64,000 nt of DNA. Origin: Chloroflexota bacterium (GTDB taxonomy: Bacteria; Chloroflexota; Dehalococcoidia; Lucifugimonadales; Lucifugimonadaceae). Both the position numbers and the translations under genes were made by a program. The DNA is taken from positions 75,211 through 139,210 of the forward strand of contig PBKW01000011.1 of NCBI GenBank assembly GCA_002721615.1, written 5' to 3'. Every line of letters begins with the position of its first letter. The stretch's first letter is position 1. Shown piece by piece: positions 62,943-64,000 of this stretch. Under the pieces are notes generated by a model. That model did not search any database, had not been told where the DNA came from, and saw only the letters and a list, made by a program, of their open reading frames with translations.

Positions 62943-63830
62943 TTAATAATATTCCATAAAAGTTTTTTCTAATGTATCTAATTTAAATTTAAAATTTGAA
63001 GATAATAATTTTTCGGGCAATATTTTTGTGCTATTAAGTAGAGTTTTTCTTGTAGGATCAGTAGTAAAATTTGATATCAAAAATTTTGGAATAGGAAAAA
63101 CACAGAATTTTTTCGAATATTTTGCGAATATTTTCATAAATTCTTTGTTTCTTGTTTGTTGAGGAGAAACGAAATTAATAGGTCCATTCAAAACTGGATT
63201 CTCTATAGCATGGTAAATACCTAAAATAGTGTCTTCTATACTAATCCAAGGCCAAAATTGGGAACCACTTCCGAACATTTTACCCAATCCTAAATTTCCC
63301 AAACCATTTAATTTAGGTAAGATCCCTCCTTTTCTTGATAAAATTAATCCAAATCGCATTAAAATTACTCTAGTATTAATATTAGGGGTGATATAAGAAG
63401 AAGCTGAGTTTTCCCATTCAATTGCTAATTGAGAAAGGAATCCTGTACCAGGAAGAGATTCCTCAGTTAAATTTTGATCTCCTCTATCTCCATAGAACCC
63501 AAACCCTGATGCTGATAAAAATACTTTAGGTGGATATTTTAATTGACTTATTGATATTGATAATGTCTTTGCACTTAAAATTCTTGATTTTTTTATTTCA
63601 TGATTATTTGAAATAGGTAACAATCTATCAATTTTTTCCCCATTTAAATTTATTATGCAGTCAAAGCCTTCTAATAAATCTAAATTTATATCTTCATTAA
63701 TTGGATTCCACAAAATTCCTTTTTGATTTGGGTCTCTTACTATAGCAGTAACACTTTCTCCTTTATTTTCTAAGAATTGTTTAAGTTCAGTTCCAATCAA
63801 ACCATTGGAACCTGATATAGCTATATTCAT
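62943..63830 (-). CDS. TIGR01777-family epimerase (YfcH/SulA-like SDR)
   Basis: A 295-residue atypical extended SDR. NIAISGSNGLIGTELKQFLEN is the dinucleotide loop, VTAIVRDPNQKGILWNP is the family's strand-2 region ending in the typical WNP, and FDCIINLNGEKI (usually INLAGENI) is followed by FLSASGFGFYGDRGDQ and RFGLILSRKGG, all signatures of TIGR01777. A DUF1731 tail follows. The family is linked to cell division or sugar metabolism, but no reaction is established. It converges on acnA with a 4-nt gap. Confidence 0.88.
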   Translation of the reverse strand: MNIAISGSNGLIGTELKQFLENKGESVTAIVRDPNQKGILWNPINEDINLDLLEGFDCIINLNGEKIDRLLPISNNHEIKKSRILSAKTLSISISQLKYPPKVFLSASGFGFYGDRGDQNLTEESLPGTGFLSQLAIEWENSASSYITPNINTRVILMRFGLILSRKGGILPKLNGLGNLGLGKMFGSGSQFWPWISIEDTILGIYHAIENPVLNGPINFVSPQQTRNKEFMKIFAKYSKKFCVFPIPKFLISNFTTDPTRKTLLNSTKILPEKLLSSNFKFKLDTLEKTFMEYY

Positions 63831-63844
63831 ATAAGAATCTTGTA

Positions 63845-64000
63845 TTACTTATTTTTTTTAATTTTTTCAAATACTTCAGGAATTAAAGGAAATATCCATC
63901 CTCTATTTGAAATAATTTCAATACTTAATTCTTTTGGTATTGCAACTATGATTTCTGGTTCTATAGAAAATTTTCCAGTAAATCCTCCTATAGCACTTCT
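63845..64000 (-). CDS. C-terminal fragment of an unidentified protein (cut by window end)
   Basis: The minus strand is open from the window edge to a TAA at 63845-63847, giving 51 residues: RSAIGGFTGKFSIEPEIIVA, then IPKELSIEIISNRGWIFPL and IPEVFEKIKKNK. It is upstream of, and co-directional with, the TIGR01777 gene, 14 nt away, so the two are probably one operon. The fragment is too short for me to name a family. Confidence 0.6.
   Translation of the reverse strand, partial: RSAIGGFTGKFSIEPEIIVAIPKELSIEIISNRGWIFPLIPEVFEKIKKNK

Noticed and set aside
1-64000. CRISPR arrays, tRNA or rRNA genes, insertion sequences, prophage
   Set aside because: Spacers are nearly all shorter than 130 nt, and none shows regular repeats, a cloverleaf-like sequence, transposase motifs or terminal inverted repeats.

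Overview
The window is 64 kb of very AT-rich (roughly 30% G+C by eye), tightly packed bacterial chromosome. Genes lie back to back or overlap on both strands. I found no rRNA, tRNA, CRISPR array, prophage or insertion sequence. The gene set points to a streamlined, free-living, prototrophic bacterium. The linkage recG-fakB-fakA, the run dgt-dnaG-rpoD, a DnaG zinc ribbon reading CFGAC, CoxLMS-type molybdoenzyme genes, and Lit-type lipoprotein processing are most compatible with marine Chloroflexota (Dehalococcoidia/SAR202-like). That assignment rests on remembered family and synteny patterns and is moderate at best.

Layout. 1-10.4 kb (minus strand): argJ-argB-argD-argG-argH-rpe-fakA-fakB-recG, an arginine block (without argC) leading into fatty-acid kinase and RecG. 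10.5-18.9 kb: surface polysaccharide genes, with an epimerase and a large O-antigen-ligase-like membrane protein on plus facing four glycosyltransferases and a phosphosugar transferase on minus. 18.9-24.0 kb (plus): a five-gene operon for a CMP-activated nonulosonic-type sugar (NeuB-like, KdsC-like, SDR, NeuA-like) ending in a full-length transketolase. 24.0-29.1 kb: a geranylgeranyl-reductase-like flavoprotein divergent from trxB-thrB-lysC-GT2. 29.1-33.6 kb: epimerase-recF-sir2, a HAD phosphatase and a Lit-like membrane enzyme. 33.7-45.1 kb (plus): mazG, lysA, holB, cmk, plsC, glmS, dgt, dnaG, rpoD, then a small envelope protein pair. 45.1-49.7 kb (minus): potassium uptake (ktrB, ktrA, Usp, two further RCK-type proteins) followed by pheA. 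49.8-59 kb: an HtrA-type lipoprotein protease on plus, then on minus an Lrp-type RAM protein, a three-subunit molybdenum hydroxylase (large subunit frameshifted), a MoaD-like protein, thpR and an IleS2-type ileS. 59-64 kb: mannonate dehydratase and aconitase on plus, a TIGR01777 epimerase on minus, and a cut-off unknown gene.

The observations I rate highest are these. (1) recF and holB have no ATG, GTG or TTG that would give a complete protein. Each instead has an ATT codon placed behind a good Shine-Dalgarno, directly after an in-frame stop, and both encode DNA replication/repair proteins. (2) The nonulosonate-type operon carries a transketolase and SDR but no NeuC-type epimerase, so it may make an undescribed CMP-sugar. 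(3) The molybdenum hydroxylase large subunit has a single-base frameshift that removes the motif carrying the catalytic glutamate. (4) Many co-directional genes are joined by a stereotyped stop-N-start or stop-start junction. (5) The potassium operon has three RCK-type polypeptides, one with a degenerate nucleotide-binding loop. (6) FakB ends in a run of nine glutamates encoded by a hexanucleotide repeat.
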